From: JAAYYM01 sp964483155
GTDB taxonomy: Bacteria; Bacillota; Clostridia; Lachnospirales; Lachnospiraceae
Length of the DNA stretch: 62,302 bases
Assembly (NCBI GenBank): GCA_964483155.1
Contig: CAZAAC010000011.1
Coordinates: forward strand, 1 to 62,302
Reading direction: 5' to 3'
This document shows positions 17,697-25,584 of the stretch, in pieces. How positions within the stretch are numbered: position 1 is the stretch's first letter; every line of letters starts with the position of its first letter. Below the pieces are notes generated by a model, which worked only from the letters and a program-made list of their open reading frames with translations, made no database searches and was not told the DNA's origin. The translations under genes and the position numbers were made by a program.

Positions 17697-18737
17697 TTAT
17701 ATAAATTTGTATATCGTTGTTGTCTGGTAAGGCTGCTTTGCATCAAAGATTGCCTGTGGAAAATTTGGCTGATTTACATTGTTAGGATAATATTGCGTCT
17801 CCAAACAAAAACCACTCCTGTCTGTATAAACCACACCACCCTTTCCAACTGTTTCACTAATACAGTTTCCTGCATAAAATTGAACGCCAGGAAGATCTGT
17901 ATATACCTCCATGGTTCTTCCTGCAACTTCATCTGTAGCAACTGCTACCTTCTTTAATGTGCCATCTGCTCCATCAATAACCCAATTATGATCATATCCT
18001 TGCACCATCGTAAGTTGTTTCCAATCATCATTAATTTGATCGCCTATTCTTTTAGGACTTCTAAAATCCATTGCAGTCCCTTCAACAGAAGTAATCTCTC
18101 CCGTAGGAATCGCTCCCAATACAATTGGCGTATAATTACTACATGCAAGCGTTAATAACGTGTCATAAATCTTTCCTTTATTATGTCCCGCCAGATTAAA
18201 GTAACTATGGTTCGTCATATTGATTACAGTCTTTTTGTCGCTTACCCCTTCATAATATATTTCCAAGGCATTGTCTTCTGTAAGTGTATAAGAAACTGAT
18301 ATTTCCAAGTTCCCCGGAAATCCCATTTCGCCGTCGGGGCTAAAATATGAAAAAATGACACTATTATCAGTTGTTTCTGCTGCCCATATTTTTTTGTGAA
18401 AACCAAGTTGCGCATCAGAATGTAAATTATTTTTTCCATCATTAACAGCAAGTTGATAGGTTACTCCGTCAATCGTAAATTTAGCATCTTCGATTCTATT
18501 TGCATTACGCCCTACAGTTGTACCAAAGAAACTTCCATTTACTTCATAATCCTTAAGGTTGTCGTAGCCTAAAACTATATCTTCTGCCTTACCTTCATTG
18601 TTTGGTACAAATAATGATACCAATATAGCTCCAAAATCTGTTACAACCGCTTTCATCCCTTTGCTATTCTCGAGTGTATACAAAAAACACTCTTTTCCGT
18701 CCTTTGTCTTCCCAAAACTTTTTTTTGTCATGCCCAT
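17697..18737 (-). CDS. galM: Aldose 1-epimerase (mutarotase)
   Basis: The 346-residue galactose mutarotase interconverts the alpha and beta anomers of galactose before galactokinase acts. Visible motifs include the substrate-binding GRNANRI (near residue 72), NLHSDAQLGFHKK (near 95), the catalytic His in NMTNHSYFNLAGH (near 175) and the C-terminal catalytic Glu region CLETQYYPN. I placed the start at 18735-18737 because GGAGGGG lies 8 bases upstream; a longer form without its own ribosome binding site is possible. It lies 35 bases after recR and 24 before the kinase gene, linking sugar metabolism to the sensor operon. Confidence 0.93.
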   Translation of the reverse strand: MGMTKKSFGKTKDGKECFLYTLENSKGMKAVVTDFGAILVSLFVPNNEGKAEDIVLGYDNLKDYEVNGSFFGTTVGRNANRIEDAKFTIDGVTYQLAVNDGKNNLHSDAQLGFHKKIWAAETTDNSVIFSYFSPDGEMGFPGNLEISVSYTLTEDNALEIYYEGVSDKKTVINMTNHSYFNLAGHNKGKIYDTLLTLACSNYTPIVLGAIPTGEITSVEGTAMDFRSPKRIGDQINDDWKQLTMVQGYDHNWVIDGADGTLKKVAVATDEVAGRTMEVYTDLPGVQFYAGNCISETVGKGGVVYTDRSGFCLETQYYPNNVNQPNFPQAIFDAKQPYQTTTIYKFI

Positions 18738-18772
18738 GATTTCTTCCCCTCCACTATTATCGCTCATACTTT

Positions 18773-19369
18773 CTACATTACAATTCGCCCTTCAAGTGCT
18801 CGAAGCAACGTCACTTCATCTATATATTCAAGGTCGCCGCCGACAGGAACTCCACTTGCAATCCTACTTACTTTAATGCCCGATGGTTTAATCAGTTTGC
18901 TAACATACATTGCCGTTGTCTCGCCTTCTAAACTAGAGTTAGTAGCAATAATAACTTCATCCACATCTCCTTGCAAGCGCTGCATTAATTCCTTAAGCTT
19001 AATGTCATTTGGTCCAATTCCAAGCATTGGTGATATTGCACCGTGTAATACATGATAAACTCCCTCGTATCTTCCCGTTTTCTCATATGCTGCCAAATCC
19101 CTTGGCGTTTCTACAACCATAATAACCTTTTTATCTCTTTTGGAATTCATACAAATAGGACATAATTCATTGTCTGTAAGCGTAAAGCACTGCTTGCAAT
19201 AACGAATATTTTTTCTTGTATCAACCATTGTCGAAGCTAATCTCTCCACGTTCTCTTCAGGCATACTAATAAGATAAAAAGCCAGGCGCTGTGCCGACTT
19301 AGTACCTATTCCGGGCAATCGGGATAACTCTTCTATTAACCTGTTAATATATCCACTATATAACTCCAT
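18773..19369 (-). CDS. recR: Recombination protein RecR
   Basis: The 198-residue protein matches RecR in length and order: helix-hairpin-helix (IEELSRLPGIGTKSAQRLAF, residues 13-32), four-cysteine zinc finger (CKQCFTLTDNELCPIC, near 57-72), then the Toprim domain (VVETPRDLAAYEKTGRY, near 84). RecR works with RecO and RecF to load RecA on gapped DNA. It sits in the widely conserved order dnaX-ybaB-recR. Confidence 0.97.
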   Translation of the reverse strand: MELYSGYINRLIEELSRLPGIGTKSAQRLAFYLISMPEENVERLASTMVDTRKNIRYCKQCFTLTDNELCPICMNSKRDKKVIMVVETPRDLAAYEKTGRYEGVYHVLHGAISPMLGIGPNDIKLKELMQRLQGDVDEVIIATNSSLEGETTAMYVSKLIKPSGIKVSRIASGVPVGGDLEYIDEVTLLRALEGRIVM

Positions 19370-19443
19370 ATTCTAATTACCTTTGCTTTGAGTCATTTGT
19401 TATTAATAAATGGTTTTTATATCACTTCCTACTTCAATAAAAA

Positions 19444-19797
19444 TCAAAAAGGTAATCCCCCACCCATACCGATGCCACCAGTTAACTTTGACATCGTTGC
19501 CTGAGATTCTTCCTCCATTTTACGAAAAGCCTCATTCGTTGCTGCCATAATTAAATCTTCCAGCATTTCAATATCGTTAGGATCAACAACTTCTTCAGAT
19601 AATTTTACTTTCGTTACTTCCTTTTTTCCCGTTACTGTTATTTCTACGGCTCCACCACCAACTATTGCCGTATATTCTTTTTCTTCTAACTCTTTTTGAC
19701 TTTCTTCCATCTGACGTTGCATTTTCTGGGCCTGTTTCATAAGATTATTCATATTGTTGGGCATACCGCCTCCGGGAAATCCGCCTCTTTTTGCCAT
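19444..19797 (-). CDS. ybaB: YbaB/EbfC family nucleoid-associated protein
   Basis: The 117-residue protein has the family core MNNLMKQAQKMQRQMEESQK followed by VEITVTGKKEVTKVKLSEEV and LEDLIMAATNEA. YbaB binds DNA as a dimer and is a nucleoid protein. Glycine- and methionine-rich stretches flank the core at both ends, which is common in Firmicutes. AGGAGG lies 9 bases before the ATG. It lies between dnaX and recR, the conserved arrangement. Confidence 0.96.
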   Translation of the reverse strand: MAKRGGFPGGGMPNNMNNLMKQAQKMQRQMEESQKELEEKEYTAIVGGGAVEITVTGKKEVTKVKLSEEVVDPNDIEMLEDLIMAATNEAFRKMEEESQATMSKLTGGIGMGGGLPF

Positions 19798-19845
19798 TTT
19801 TACTTCCTCCTACTATTTTTTATAATATCTAACTACTTTTTTTAC

Positions 19846-19893
19846 TTCCTACTTTACTCCCTACTTTACTACCTGCTTTACTTCTTACTTTTC
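19846..19893. repeat. Four imperfect 12-bp tandem repeats between dnaX and ybaB
   Basis: Units TTCCTACTTTAC, TCCCTACTTTAC, TACCTGCTTTAC and TTCTTACTTTTC follow each other without gaps and overlap the last codons of dnaX. On the coding (minus) strand they are purine-rich, resembling repeated AGTAGGGAGTAAA. The origin is probably replication slippage. Confidence 0.75.
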
Positions 19894-21462
19894 TTCAATC
19901 TCAATTTCCATATTAATTACTGACTTCAAATCGATATAGGATTGCTCAAATCCTTTTTCCTCTTCCAAACCCGTAATATCAAACTCAACCGTTTTTCCTA
20001 TTCTATCTGCAATTGCATTCGCAATCTTCTTTTTATGTTCTTCTCTATTTAGCATCATGGCTGTTGTTATATTGGGAACTACAATTAAAAGCCTATCTTC
20101 TCCCACCATACTAAGCCTTGCTCCTTTTAAATTGGCTTTGTAAAGCCCATCCATTTCTCCTATGATTCTAGGCCATATACTAGCAATTGTTTTAACCTCT
20201 TCCGGAATAGCTTTGGGTAGTTCTGGTTTAGGAATACTCTGCCTGCTCAGCATATTTCCAGTCTGTGCTACAGTGGCTGACCCCGTTGTCTGTATATATG
20301 TTGGAATTCCCTTTTCGATCTTTTCTTCCAATTGTCTGATTCTATCAAGCAAAGACTCTATATCCGTCTCCATGCTCGGTTTGCAAAGCTTAATTAGCGC
20401 TATTTCAGTAAGAACTCTCTTCTGAGATGCATATTTAATCTGATTTGACAGTTCAGAAAATATTCTGATATAACGCATCAATATCTCTGCCTCTATCATA
20501 TCTGCCTCTTCATGCAACTGTTGCATATTTTCAGCAGACACATTTAGCAAATCTTCAATTTCATCAGATGTTTTAAGCAATAACAAATTACGCAGATACC
20601 ATGTGAAATCTACAACGAACTGAGATAGTTCTCTTCCTTGCATTACTATATCTTCAAGAATATGTACTGCACATAAAATATCTTGTCCCGTTACAGCTCG
20701 AAGCAATTTACCAAACACATTAGTGTCTACCGCTCCAAGCACATCCAATACTTTTGTATATGTGAGTTCCTCATCAAAATAAAAAGCTATACATTGATCC
20801 ATTAAACTAATTGCATCGCGAAATGATCCATCAGCCGTTTTTGCAATATAACTAAGCGCTTTTTCTTCGACTTGTACTTTTTCTTCCGCCATCATTAAAC
20901 GCAGTCTATTAACCATTGCATTAATTGTAATTCTCTTAAAATCATATCTTTGACACCTTGATAGAATCGTAATTGGAATTTTATGAACTTCCGTCGTAGC
21001 TAGTATAAAAATGACATATGGCGGTGGTTCTTCCAACGTCTTCAAAAGTGCATTAAAAGCACCAATAGACAACATATGAACTTCATCGATAATATAAACC
21101 TTATATTTTCCTTCTGCTGGAGAATAGGCTACCTCTTCGCGAATCTCTCGGATATTATCCACTCCATTATTTGATGCTGCATCTATCTCAATAACGTTCA
21201 TAGAAGTGCCAGATGCAATAGACTTGCAACTGGCACATATACCACAAGGACTCCCATCTACTGGGCAATCACAATTAACTGCCTTTGCAAATATCTTGGC
21301 AATCGACGTTTTTCCAGTACCTCTCGTACCGCAAAACAAATAAGCATGTCCCACTCTATCTGCTTTTATTTGGTTTTTTAAAGTTTTTACTATATGATCC
21401 TGTCCTTTAACATCTTCAAAGTTGTCAGGTCTCCATTTTCTGTATAATGCGGTATAAGACAT
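19885..21462 (-). CDS. dnaX: DNA polymerase III subunit gamma/tau
   Basis: The 525-residue clamp-loader ATPase has Walker A GTRGTGKTS (near residue 45), a four-cysteine zinc module (CDCPVDGSPCGICASCKSI), Walker B VYIIDEVHML (near 122), sensor I ATTEVHKIPITILSRCQ and the arginine finger region. Domain III (about 210-360) and a short C-terminal region follow. Length suits the short Clostridia form of tau. I saw no clear slippery sequence that would produce a separate gamma. It starts about 30 bases after pfkA and likely shares its transcript. Confidence 0.96.
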   Translation of the reverse strand: MSYTALYRKWRPDNFEDVKGQDHIVKTLKNQIKADRVGHAYLFCGTRGTGKTSIAKIFAKAVNCDCPVDGSPCGICASCKSIASGTSMNVIEIDAASNNGVDNIREIREEVAYSPAEGKYKVYIIDEVHMLSIGAFNALLKTLEEPPPYVIFILATTEVHKIPITILSRCQRYDFKRITINAMVNRLRLMMAEEKVQVEEKALSYIAKTADGSFRDAISLMDQCIAFYFDEELTYTKVLDVLGAVDTNVFGKLLRAVTGQDILCAVHILEDIVMQGRELSQFVVDFTWYLRNLLLLKTSDEIEDLLNVSAENMQQLHEEADMIEAEILMRYIRIFSELSNQIKYASQKRVLTEIALIKLCKPSMETDIESLLDRIRQLEEKIEKGIPTYIQTTGSATVAQTGNMLSRQSIPKPELPKAIPEEVKTIASIWPRIIGEMDGLYKANLKGARLSMVGEDRLLIVVPNITTAMMLNREEHKKKIANAIADRIGKTVEFDITGLEEEKGFEQSYIDLKSVINMEIEIEEK

Positions 21463-21491
21463 TTATACACCCCTGTTCCAGACTATTAATA

Positions 21492-22571
21492 TTAATTACC
21501 AAAACTAATACCTAATAACTTTGCTTCTTTGATAATAGTCGCATTAGGTGAAACCATCTTTAGTTTCCCTGCAACATCAGCAAGTGGTATTTTGCCAACT
21601 TCTCTATTTACAATTCCCACCATATAACCATATTCTTCTTCCATAATCAACTCTGCAGCCGCTGTTCCTAGTCTGGACGCCAATACTCTGTCATAAGGAT
21701 TAGGACTTCCACCTCTTTGCGTATGTCCTGGAACAGTAACTCTTATTTCTTGTCCTGTTTTTTTCATAATCTGTGCCGCAATATCATAAGAAACAGATGG
21801 ATAACTACTCTTTTCTTGCTTCTCTTTTAGCTCTTTCTTAGAAAGTGCAGCATCCTCTTTAGAAATTGCACCTTCTGCAACTGCTAGTATCGTAAAAGCA
21901 CTGCCTCTCTTAGTTCTATCATTAATTGCTTCAACTATTTTATCAATATCATATGGTATTTCAGGTATTAAAATAATATCTGCACCGCCTGCAATTCCTG
22001 CATTAAGAGTAAGCCAACCCACTTTATGCCCCATGACCTCTATAATAAATACACGTCCATGAGAAGCAGCCGTCGTATGAATACAATCGATAGCATTTGT
22101 CGCTATATCAACCGCACTTTGAAAGCCAAATGTCATATCTGTTCCCCATAGATCATTGTCAATTGTTTTTGGCAATGTAACAATATTTAAGCCTTCTTCT
22201 TTTAAAAGATTTGCTGTTTTATGAGTTCCATTACCTCCTAATATTACGAGACAATCCAAATTTAATTTATAGTAATTATGTTTCATTGCCTCTACTCTAT
22301 CAAGACCGTTTTCATCTGGCTCACGTATTAGTTTAAATGGCATTCTCGAACTACCAAGTATTGTACCACCTCTCGTTAAAATTCCTGAAAAATCAGAAAA
22401 ATCCAATCTGCGATAATTGCTATAAATTAGTCCTTTATAGCCCTGAAAAAATCCATAAATCTCCACTTCATTTGGTCCAAGCGTATACCAAAGTGCTTTT
22501 ACTACACCACGCATAGCTGCGTTTAAAGCCTGGCAATCTCCTCCGCTTGTTAACATTCCGATTTTTTTCAT
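21492..22571 (-). CDS. pfkA: 6-phosphofructokinase, PfkA family with mixed ATP/PPi specificity residues
   Basis: The 359-residue enzyme phosphorylates fructose 6-phosphate in glycolysis. It has GGDCQALNAA (residues 10-19), GGNGT (112-116), the catalytic PKTIDND (134-140) and VPGHTQRGGSPNPYDR. The residue matching E. coli G104 is Gly (G115), which fits ATP. The residue matching G124 is Lys (K135), which is typical of pyrophosphate-dependent enzymes. The usual Asp before G104 is Asn. This Gly/Lys pair occurs in the long group III PFKs, so the phosphate donor should be tested rather than assumed. It lies between the FkbH-like gene and dnaX. Confidence 0.92.
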   Translation of the reverse strand: MKKIGMLTSGGDCQALNAAMRGVVKALWYTLGPNEVEIYGFFQGYKGLIYSNYRRLDFSDFSGILTRGGTILGSSRMPFKLIREPDENGLDRVEAMKHNYYKLNLDCLVILGGNGTHKTANLLKEEGLNIVTLPKTIDNDLWGTDMTFGFQSAVDIATNAIDCIHTTAASHGRVFIIEVMGHKVGWLTLNAGIAGGADIILIPEIPYDIDKIVEAINDRTKRGSAFTILAVAEGAISKEDAALSKKELKEKQEKSSYPSVSYDIAAQIMKKTGQEIRVTVPGHTQRGGSPNPYDRVLASRLGTAAAELIMEEEYGYMVGIVNREVGKIPLADVAGKLKMVSPNATIIKEAKLLGISFGN

Positions 22572-22623
22572 AAGAACACATCCCCTCTCAGTTAATTCTA
22601 TTTTTAGTATATAATATTTCTGA

Positions 22624-24405
22624 CTAGGTCACAACCTTAATCCATTGATTTTTATTTATATACGTTTTCTCAATATCTAAGCACCATATACTGTTTCCGT
22701 TACTGTCTTCTTCTTGCTTTATGAATCCCATTAATTCATAAAAATTTTGAACCATTTTATTCTTTGCAGTCGGATAATAATACCCAATAATGTTTTTTAT
22801 GCCTGCTGCCCTGCATTTTTCAACCAACTCGTCCATCATAGCATACTCCATGTCTCTCTTTAATACGCGGCAACTCATAATCCATAAATCGATTTTTAGA
22901 ATAGCTTCTTCACATTTTCCAATCACTACCGACACTACTCCATTGTCTCCAAACTTATCCTCCAGTTTTCCATATAAATCTACATATTTTGATGATGATG
23001 CTATCTCTTCTATCTCTGTCCTTGTATATCTTTTTGTAGTTAAATTAAATTGATTGCTTTTATTGGTTAACTGTGCAATTCTCTCAAAATAAACACCTTC
23101 AAAAGGTTTAATCGTACCAACCATCTTTAGTGATTTCAGATATTCATCATAATTATCAAAGTTCTGCTGTAATTGAAAACGTTTTGCATTTTCGTGATAC
23201 ATTTTATTTCTATCTACATCATCTGTAGACAAATTTGTTACTTCAAAATATCCTCCTCTGTCAAGTATATGTATGTAGTTTTCAACACTTCCTATCTCAG
23301 GTGCAATGACGCCCTGTACCTGTGACTTAATAATTTCTCTCTCTGCTGGATTATCATCCACAAATACAAAAGCTTCTGGCAATAAATTCAATTCCTGTGC
23401 AATCTCAATAAGGTTATGGCTTTTCGGTTCCCAGTTCGCTTTAATTGAAATAAAATCTTCTGGTTGTAAATTGCTATCGGGATGCCGCAATCCCGCAATT
23501 GCATTTTCATAATCATTTTTTGAGCAAATATTCAAAATAGTGCCTATAGTTTTCTGTTCTTTGATATATTCCTGAAATTCACTATACACTTGTCCTATTG
23601 AGGTTTCCTGACCTATTTCTAGTTGATCAACACCATCGTCTCCAACAATTCCGCCCCATAGCGTGTTATCCAAATCAAGAACTAGCGCTTTTTTATTTTT
23701 TCCGTATATAGATTTTATAATATTTGTAACACTGTAGGCAAGTGATGGTATTGCTTCTAGACATAATGCATACTTATACATATGCCAATAAAGCGGTGCC
23801 GACCACTCATCTAATCCATAGCTTGCTGCTAAATAATTCAAATCATGAATATAAAAATCTTTATGCTCCTGTGCATAAGAGACAAACATCTGATTTATTC
23901 GGTTTACATAATTCACTTTCCCGTGTATATCCGATACCTCTTTGTTTCCTAATAAACGATACATTGGATACTCAAAATTATTCTGTATCACCGGACAATG
24001 ATAAACGGTTGCTATCTTATCCCACATGTTACTAAAATGCTGATACTCTTCCTGCAACATTTCTTCTACCTCGCCTGCTGTCTGCAATAAGGTTGGATAA
24101 TATCTAATATTGCGATTAGAAGTATGGATAAATATTATATCTGGAGCAAATGCAAGCAACTCCTGACTATCAAACATAATCTCTTCCCAATACTTTGCAT
24201 ACTCACACTCATAAAAGGTTGCTTTAATGCCCTGCTTTAATAAAAACAAATCCATTATTTGACACACATCATGTGTTGTAGAACCACCTAAAACAGCAAT
24301 TTTTTTTTCGATAAAAGTTGCTTTTGACTCCATTAATTCTCTTTTAATTGCTCTTTTTTTCTTGATAATATACCTGTTGTCAAACGGATATTCTAATGCT
24401 TTCAC
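22624..24405 (-). CDS. FkbH-like protein: SGNH-like, HAD (IIIC) and acetyltransferase-like domains
   Basis: The 593-residue protein has an N-terminal region resembling SGNH hydrolases (KIAVLGGSTTHDV near residue 36), a HAD domain with nucleophile motif DLDNTLWGG (residues 244-252) and VFVDDNPAERE, and a C-terminal GNAT-like region (residues about 420-585). FkbH proteins load glyceryl units onto acyl carrier proteins for polyketide or surface-glycan synthesis. No carrier protein, polyketide or glycan genes are nearby, so its partner is unknown. It starts 26 bases after the PHP-domain gene, suggesting co-transcription. The family is clear; the role here is not. Confidence 0.85.
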   Translation of the reverse strand: MKALEYPFDNRYIIKKKRAIKRELMESKATFIEKKIAVLGGSTTHDVCQIMDLFLLKQGIKATFYECEYAKYWEEIMFDSQELLAFAPDIIFIHTSNRNIRYYPTLLQTAGEVEEMLQEEYQHFSNMWDKIATVYHCPVIQNNFEYPMYRLLGNKEVSDIHGKVNYVNRINQMFVSYAQEHKDFYIHDLNYLAASYGLDEWSAPLYWHMYKYALCLEAIPSLAYSVTNIIKSIYGKNKKALVLDLDNTLWGGIVGDDGVDQLEIGQETSIGQVYSEFQEYIKEQKTIGTILNICSKNDYENAIAGLRHPDSNLQPEDFISIKANWEPKSHNLIEIAQELNLLPEAFVFVDDNPAEREIIKSQVQGVIAPEIGSVENYIHILDRGGYFEVTNLSTDDVDRNKMYHENAKRFQLQQNFDNYDEYLKSLKMVGTIKPFEGVYFERIAQLTNKSNQFNLTTKRYTRTEIEEIASSSKYVDLYGKLEDKFGDNGVVSVVIGKCEEAILKIDLWIMSCRVLKRDMEYAMMDELVEKCRAAGIKNIIGYYYPTAKNKMVQNFYELMGFIKQEEDSNGNSIWCLDIEKTYINKNQWIKVVT

Positions 24406-24431
24406 AATCTAATCCCTCTCTTAATCTCGTT

Positions 24432-25184
24432 CTATGTACAACTATTACTATATAACCTAAATCCATCAGTGAGTACACACTTCCTTTTCTCATATAGTGC
24501 ACTGACAAAATCCATGATATCTGTTATTTTTTCCTGAAAAGCCATGCCCCCACCCAATAAGTCTGTTACATGCATATCAGAGCCTGCTGTAATTGAAAAA
24601 TTGTGCTCTTTTGCATACAAAATTGCTTTTTTATCAAAATCCGAATTTTTATGATGAAGACTGTTTGGATTTGAATGTGAAGCATTTACCGCTTCGACCG
24701 CATCTATATACTTTGGGAATAAACGAATCTCATCAATATAGAACTCTTCTCTAAATGGATGTGCATGTACTACTATTCCGCCCCCTTCGTGGACGAGCTG
24801 ATATTGCTCTTCTATAGACGCTTCTCTTATTTCAGGGTGTTGTAGTAGCCACTCCTTGTTCAAACCATAGACTAAAAATTCTGTCCCTTTATATCCTGAT
24901 TCCCAACCCCAAAATACTTGTAATCCTATCTGTTCTCCCTCTGCTTTCGCATCTGCATAACCTTTATAAAATTCCTCCACCCATTCTTTCCATGGCAAAC
25001 CACGATTCACCGCCGTATTTCCATAAAAAAAATGATCTGTAATAATAATTCCTGTATATCCTGCTTTTTTATATGCTTGCGCCATTTGTGCACCTGTATA
25101 TTCCCCGCAAGCACTAGCTTGTTTTGTATGTACATGTGTATCATACAGATAAGGATATTCCTTATCTTTCCATGTTTTATTCAT
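24432..25184 (-). CDS. PHP-domain metal-dependent phosphoesterase
   Basis: The 250-residue protein shows PHP metal-binding motifs in order: DTHVHT near residue 15, TDHFFYG near 50, HAHPFRE near 140 and a C-terminal AGSDMHV near 200. The fold cleaves phosphate esters using a trinuclear metal site. It resembles stand-alone PHP proteins of the YciV/histidinol-phosphatase type, but I cannot say which substrate. It is followed within 30 bases by the FkbH-like gene, so the two may act together. Confidence 0.85.
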   Translation of the reverse strand: MNKTWKDKEYPYLYDTHVHTKQASACGEYTGAQMAQAYKKAGYTGIIITDHFFYGNTAVNRGLPWKEWVEEFYKGYADAKAEGEQIGLQVFWGWESGYKGTEFLVYGLNKEWLLQHPEIREASIEEQYQLVHEGGGIVVHAHPFREEFYIDEIRLFPKYIDAVEAVNASHSNPNSLHHKNSDFDKKAILYAKEHNFSITAGSDMHVTDLLGGGMAFQEKITDIMDFVSALYEKRKCVLTDGFRLYSNSCT

Positions 25185-25254
25185 TTTTTTGCACCTTTTT
25201 CTTAGTCTTTATATTATAACCTTTTTTTTGTTTGATTAAAACTACTATTTATAT

Positions 25255-25284
25255 TTGACTTCTTTCACATATTTGTATTATACT
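25255..25284 (+). promoter_or_regulatory. Promoter of tRNA-Ser
   Basis: TTGACT (25255-25260), an 18-base spacer and TATACT (25279-25284) place a transcription start near 25291, about 30 bases before the tRNA. Confidence 0.75.
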
Positions 25285-25322
25285 TTTACAGAATAATCAG
25301 CGCAATTATTATTCTATAACTT

Positions 25323-25410
25323 GGAGTCGTATCGAAGAGGCTGTAACGAGACTGATTCGAAATCAGTTTGTCCTTTATTGGGCACGAGGGTTCGAATCCC
25401 TCCGACTCCG
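25323..25410 (+). tRNA. tRNA-Ser (anticodon CGA)
   Basis: The 88-base RNA has a seven-base-pair acceptor stem (GGAGTCG / CGACTCC), discriminator G, anticodon stem ACTGA/TCAGT with loop TTCGAAA, giving CGA for UCG codons, a long class II variable arm and a T arm with GGTTCGAATCC. The 3' CCA is not encoded; the next bases are TAA. Confidence 0.96.
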
Positions 25411-25411
25411 T

Positions 25412-25443
25412 AAAAAGTTCACATGTAAGTGTGAACTTTTTTA
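25412..25443 (+). terminator. Intrinsic terminator of tRNA-Ser
   Basis: AAAAGTTCACA and TGTGAACTTTT form a stem with a short loop followed by a T run. It begins two bases after the tRNA. Confidence 0.9.
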
Positions 25444-25506
25444 TGTTAATAAAGTAACTTTTTAAGTTCAATAGCCTCTTAATACAATTCTTCTCTCTTT
25501 AAATAT

Positions 25507-25546
25507 AAAGCGGGAAATGTGTTAAAAACACCGCATTTCCCGCTTT
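25507..25546 (-). terminator. Hairpin after pyrG
   Basis: AAAGCGGGAAATG (25507-25519) pairs with CATTTCCCGCTTT (25534-25546). The T-tract on the minus strand is weak (CTTTATATTT), but the strong stem just beyond the pyrG stop makes it the likely end of the purF-carAB-pyrG transcript. Confidence 0.7.
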
Positions 25547-25584
25547 CAAAACAATACAAAATAAAAACTCTCTACATTTTTTTA

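Noticed and set aside
19885..21462. Programmed frameshift giving a short gamma form of dnaX
   Set aside because: I saw no A-rich slippery heptamer with a following stem at the expected place.
25286..25471. Minus-strand frame over the tRNA-Ser region
   Set aside because: It overlaps a complete tRNA with its own promoter and terminator.
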